A DNA stretch of 64,000 nucleotides from Microbacteriaceae bacterium 3FA27C10 (GTDB lineage Bacteria > Actinomycetota > Actinomycetes > Actinomycetales > Microbacteriaceae), in the NCBI GenBank assembly GCA_005502775.1, contig SCNI01000003.1, positions 1 to 64,000 of the forward strand, in the 5' to 3' direction. The translations under genes were made by a program, and so were the position numbers. This document shows, piece by piece, positions 60,664 through 64,000 of the stretch (within the stretch, counting starts at the first letter, position 1; every line of letters begins with the position of its first letter). A model generated the notes under the pieces. That model saw only the letters and a list, made by a program, of their open reading frames with translations, did not search any database and was not told the DNA's origin.

Positions 60664-61578
60664 CTACGCCGAGTTGGAGCTGGAGCTACGGCTTCGGCGG
60701 TAGGCGACCACCGCGCCCGCGATGAGCGCCAGCAGCACCGCGATGTCGACGAGGCTGCCCTCGGCGCCGTAGTCGCCGCCGGTGAGCAGATCGCTCGACC
60801 CGGGCGTGGTGTTCACCACGAAGAGCGAGTTCGGCACGTCGGTGCCCGACACCGAGACACCGAACAGGCTGCCCTGCGCCCAGTTCCACACGGCGTGGTA
60901 GCCGATGACGCCCCAGAGGCTTCGCTCGGTCAGCACCCACAGCACGGCGAGCACGGAGTAGAGGGTCATGTCGAGTGTGGGCAGTGGCGCGAGGTCGCCG
61001 GTCACGGCGTGCTCGGCCGTGAAGAAGACGGCGGAGACCACGATGGCGCCGAGCAGCCCGGTGCGCCGCCACCAGAGCTGCACGAGGTAGCCGCGGGCCA
61101 CGATCTCCTCGGCTCCGCTCTGCACGGCGAAGGCGGCGAGGGCCACGGCCACCCAGCCCAGCGACGACCAGCGGATGACGCCACCCGCCGCATCCGCCGC
61201 GAACACCAGGCTGCCGGTGGCGACGCCCACCGCGAGGTAGACGCCCATCTGCGCGAGCGCGATCCCCGCACCGCGGACCGCGCGGCTGCCGGCATGCCGC
61301 CGCTCGCGGAAGCCGATGCCGGCGAAGGCCCGCTGCTCCTTGAACCGCAGCCAGAGCCACAGCAGCAGCCACACCACGAGAAACGCCGGCGTGAGCGCGA
61401 CGATGCCGCCGTCGGCGAGCAGCTCAGGGGTCTCGACCAGGCGCAGCAGCCGGCCGACGCCGAAGACGGCGGCCGTGACCAGGATGGCGACGAGCGTGCC
61501 GAGCATGAGGCCGCTCGGCCGCCGGGCCTCCTCCATCGCCCGCTCGAACACGGCGCGGCGCGCCGATCCGTCGTTCAT
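60664..61578 (-). CDS. CPBP-family intramembrane protease
   Basis: A 304-residue polytopic protein with the CPBP (Rce1-like) motifs EEIVARG (EExxxR), FFTAEHAVTGD (FxxxH) and VWNWAQG. Eight hydrophobic segments are visible. Members cleave within membranes or act in immunity to self-made peptides; the target is unknown here. Confidence 0.9.
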   Translation of the reverse strand: MNDGSARRAVFERAMEEARRPSGLMLGTLVAILVTAAVFGVGRLLRLVETPELLADGGIVALTPAFLVVWLLLWLWLRFKEQRAFAGIGFRERRHAGSRAVRGAGIALAQMGVYLAVGVATGSLVFAADAAGGVIRWSSLGWVAVALAAFAVQSGAEEIVARGYLVQLWWRRTGLLGAIVVSAVFFTAEHAVTGDLAPLPTLDMTLYSVLAVLWVLTERSLWGVIGYHAVWNWAQGSLFGVSVSGTDVPNSLFVVNTTPGSSDLLTGGDYGAEGSLVDIAVLLALIAGAVVAYRRSRSSSSNSA

Positions 61579-61659
61579 GCATTCCCCGTCCTGCTCCGCC
61601 GTTCGCGATCCGATCCTAGGGTGGAGCGGGCCGCCCCGATCGCCGCAGCGGTGGTCGAC

Positions 61660-62814
61660 TCACACCCGCGCGGCGGCCGGAGTGTCGTCGCGGGGCACGA
61701 TGGCGTGGAGGCGAGCGCCGCTCAGCACCGGTGAGGGGACCAGGTCGAGCACGCCGCCGAGGAGCTCGACCTGGCGCCCCAGGCGGTGCAGCCCGGAGCG
61801 CACCGGGTGCGGGCCGAGGCCGATCCCGTCGTCGTCGAGCGTCACCCGGATCGTGGGCGACCCGGCCCCGCCCTCCAGCGCGAAACGGATCCGGTGGGCG
61901 TCGCCGTGGCCGACCGCGTTCGTGAGCGCCTCCTCCACCACCCGCACCAGCAGGAGCCGGGTGTCGAACGGGAGGCGATCGGCGTCGAGCGCGCGGGCCG
62001 CCTCATGGAAGTCGAGCTCGACGGCCACGTGCGCAGGCAGCCTGACGACGAGCGCGGTGAGGGCGGGGTCGAGGCCGCGGTCGAGGTCCACGGGGTAGAG
62101 CACACTGCTCAGGGAGCGCAACTCGCCCTCGCGCAGTCCGCGCACGGTCTCGGCGGCCCGGCGGATGCGCTCGGCATCATCGGGTGCCAGGCGCCTGGCT
62201 GTGTCGTTGAGCTCGGCCTCGAGCACCACGAACACGTTCTGCACACTGCCGTGGATGCCGTGCGCCACTTCCCGGCGCACGCGCAGTTCCTCGTCCTGCA
62301 GCTCGGCGTAGGCGAGTCGCGCCTCCAGCTCGCTCGACGCGCGCTGACGTTCGACCGTCTGCAGGCGCCCCCAGGCGGCGACCAGGGCGAAGCCGATCAG
62401 CAGGGTGGCGACGGCGGCGATGGCCGTGGTGCCGATCTCCGTCACGAGCGCGAGCCCGGCGGAGGGGGCGTACACGCCGGCCACGAGTTGGGCGAGGGCG
62501 CGGAACACGGCCGCGGACGCCGCGATGACCAGGGTGAGTGTCATCCGGAGGGCGGGCCGCCGGCGCTCCGGCGCGAGAATCGCGACGAGGCCGACCAGCA
62601 CCGCGGCGGTGGCGAGGTTCACGATTCCGCGGGTCACGATCTCGAGCGTCGGCTCGGGTGCCGTGCCGCGCAGAACCTGGGAGAAGATCCCGAGCGCCAG
62701 CACCGATTGCACGGTGGTGGCTCCGGCGAACAGGATGCCGACCGCGGCCGTCGAGCCGAGCATGATCCGCCGGCCGAAAGGGCCGCCGGCCGGCGCAGTC
62801 GGAGGCGTGCTCAC
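61660..62814 (-). CDS. NarL-type sensor histidine kinase
   Basis: A 384-residue kinase with five or six N-terminal membrane segments and no large external domain. A dimerisation helix carries the phospho-acceptor His (REVAHGIHGSVQN), and the ATPase domain has VEEALTNAVGHG and LDDDGIGLG. GTG 62814 overlaps the regulator stop by four bases. It pairs with the LuxR-type regulator encoded just before it. Confidence 0.9.
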   Translation of the reverse strand: MSTPPTAPAGGPFGRRIMLGSTAAVGILFAGATTVQSVLALGIFSQVLRGTAPEPTLEIVTRGIVNLATAAVLVGLVAILAPERRRPALRMTLTLVIAASAAVFRALAQLVAGVYAPSAGLALVTEIGTTAIAAVATLLIGFALVAAWGRLQTVERQRASSELEARLAYAELQDEELRVRREVAHGIHGSVQNVFVVLEAELNDTARRLAPDDAERIRRAAETVRGLREGELRSLSSVLYPVDLDRGLDPALTALVVRLPAHVAVELDFHEAARALDADRLPFDTRLLLVRVVEEALTNAVGHGDAHRIRFALEGGAGSPTIRVTLDDDGIGLGPHPVRSGLHRLGRQVELLGGVLDLVPSPVLSGARLHAIVPRDDTPAAARV

Positions 62815-63461
62815 CGGGAGTGCTCGACGAAGAGGAGGGCCGCCTGCACGCGGGGGTTGCGTCGCTCGGTGGAGGTCAGGCCGAGCGCGCTGTAGACGGC
62901 GATGACGTGGTTGTCGACGGACCGGGCCGCGATGCCGAGCTCCTCGCCGATCGCGGCGTTGGTGAGGCCCGCGGCGAGCAGGCTCAGCACCTCCTCCTGG
63001 CGGGTGGTCAGGGAGTCGAGCGGGCTTCCCTGCCGCGCCTCACGGCGCCGGGCGAGCGCCGGATCGATCATCGTGCGCCCCTCCGTCGACGCCGACAGCG
63101 CGGCCACCAGAGACCCCGCCGACAGGGCGGATGTCTTCGACAGGTAGCCCCAGCCGGCTGCGTCCTGCGGATCGAGGGCGAGCATCCGGTGCACGGCGTC
63201 GACGGCGGAGAGGATGACGACGCCGAGGCGCGGGTTGCGGGAGCGGTAGGCGAGACCCACGTCGAATCCGTCGCCGTCGCCCAGATCGAGGTCGACGAGC
63301 GCGACGTCGAAGTCGGCGGGATCGAGCGCGAGCGCCTGGGCGGAGCTGTTCGCGGAACGGGTGACGCTGAACCCGGGCGCCGACCCGAGCAGGCCCACGA
63401 GCATCTGACGGTAGAGCGGCTGGTCCTCGATCACGGCGACGCGCAGGGGCCGACGTTCCAT
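62811..63461 (-). CDS. NarL/LuxR-family response regulator
   Basis: A 216-residue regulator: receiver with acidic Glu12/Asp13, phospho-acceptor Asp57 (ALVDLDLGDG) and Lys in YLSKTS, followed by a LuxR helix-turn-helix (LTTRQEEVLSLLAAGLTNAA). The first gene of the two-component operon. It may control the divergent secreted-protein gene, which is inference from position. Confidence 0.92.
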   Translation of the reverse strand: MERRPLRVAVIEDQPLYRQMLVGLLGSAPGFSVTRSANSSAQALALDPADFDVALVDLDLGDGDGFDVGLAYRSRNPRLGVVILSAVDAVHRMLALDPQDAAGWGYLSKTSALSAGSLVAALSASTEGRTMIDPALARRREARQGSPLDSLTTRQEEVLSLLAAGLTNAAIGEELGIAARSVDNHVIAVYSALGLTSTERRNPRVQAALLFVEHSR

Positions 63462-63612
63462 CCTCAGATCCTCTCACCGCACGTCGTCGGCGGTCTTCTG
63501 TCTGGTGGGTAATTCTACCCATGTGGCGTGCGGGGATCCGGTCCGCCCGGCAGAATATGCGGGCCGGCGCCGGCCAAGTGGTTCGAGCGTCGCGAGGCTC
63601 GGGGGTCATCAC

Positions 63613-64000
63613 ATGCGGCGGACTGTTCCTGCTGCCGTCGCCACGGCACTCATCGCACTGTCGGCGCTCAGCGGCGCCGCGCCGGTCGCGGAGGCCCAGC
63701 CGGCGGCGGCCGTCGCCGCGGCGCCGGGGGCGACCTCGATCGCGGGCCTGCAGCCGCTGGATCGCTGCCGGGTGCCGGTCACCACGGCCGACCTCAGCGA
63801 GGGCTATGCCGTCGAACCGGAGGCGATGGGCTCCGAAGGCACCGGTCACGTGATGACGGTCTACGTCGACTTCCCGGACTCGCCGGCCGACCCGGCCGTC
63901 ATCTCCGACTTCGAGAAGGTGTTCGACGACGGGTCCGCCCTCATCGGCGAGCAATCGGGCGGGGCGCTGACCCTGGAGCGCAGCGGTGATGCGGCGTGGG
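63613..64000 (+). CDS. Secreted protein, N-terminal part (cut by window edge)
   Basis: An open frame from ATG 63613 to the end of the window, at least 129 residues. A signal peptide (VPAAVATALIALSALSGAAP, probable cleavage after VAEAQ) is followed by an extracellular region with HVMTVYVDFPDSPAD. The VDFPD segment resembles the start of M6-type metallopeptidase domains, but the active-site part is outside the window, so the family remains open. Confidence 0.7.
   Translation, partial: MRRTVPAAVATALIALSALSGAAPVAEAQPAAAVAAAPGATSIAGLQPLDRCRVPVTTADLSEGYAVEPEAMGSEGTGHVMTVYVDFPDSPADPAVISDFEKVFDDGSALIGEQSGGALTLERSGDAAW

Overview
The window is high-GC DNA, gene-dense on both strands, and looks like a chromosomal segment of an actinobacterium, most likely family Microbacteriaceae. 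The pointers are GTG/TTG starts, many 1- or 4-base gene overlaps, probable leaderless genes, an IdeR/DtxR regulator, an XPB-type helicase beside its partner protein, a DUF3027 protein, a SepX/GlpR-like division protein, and a 5-FCL/galU/rimJ block like that around Rv0991c-Rv0996 of Mycobacterium tuberculosis. All functions are read from the sequence and remembered family knowledge; no database search was run.

Layout. 1-9.6 kb is mostly housekeeping: a two-component pair (kinase cut by the window edge), XPB helicase and partner, cold-shock protein, DUF3027 protein, serC, and a DtxR-type repressor with a palindromic operator. 9.6-11.5 kb has an NlpC/P60 hydrolase behind a structured leader, then a compact structured RNA candidate ending in a strong terminator, then an HNH endonuclease. 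11.5-18.1 kb is a sugar-uptake operon (binding protein, two permeases, GH32-like hydrolase, beta-lactamase-fold hydrolase) opposite a LacI regulator.

18.2-20.07 kb is a 1.8-kb islet at tRNA-Arg(CCT). It is bounded by 25-bp direct repeats of the tRNA 3' end and holds only an AbiEi/AbiEii toxin-antitoxin pair, with no integrase. 20.1-24.8 kb carries an acyltransferase, an alpha/beta hydrolase, then an accessory patch: a lower-GC HNH-like protein, a MntA/HepT toxin-antitoxin pair, and a broken aldo/keto reductase.

24.9-31.6 kb is a set of minus-strand genes for envelope glycosylation and redox work (lipoprotein, GT-C transferase, membrane Moco oxidoreductase, DUF2064, GT2, epimerase). 32.5-37.7 kb joins a processive GT2 synthase to two parallel beta-helix proteins, probably for an exopolysaccharide. 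39.2-46.0 kb holds a TetR regulator, a Pls-like NRPS, an M1 peptidase, and the phosphopantetheinyl transferase that could activate the NRPS. 46.2-53.9 kb has a cell-wall-binding protein, a luciferase-like oxidoreductase, a YbaK protein and a large helicase-like protein with degenerate catalytic motifs. 53.9-59.6 kb is the mscL, FmdB-like, 5-FCL, galU, rimJ, sepX/glpR block, an acyltransferase and tRNA-Ala(CGC). 59.7-64 kb has an SGNH hydrolase, a CPBP protease, a NarL-type two-component pair and the start of a secreted protein.

Only two stretches over 300 bases lack a protein gene. 10703-11032 holds a terminator and the RNA candidate. 18110-18433 holds the tRNA, the left attachment repeat and the AbiE operator.
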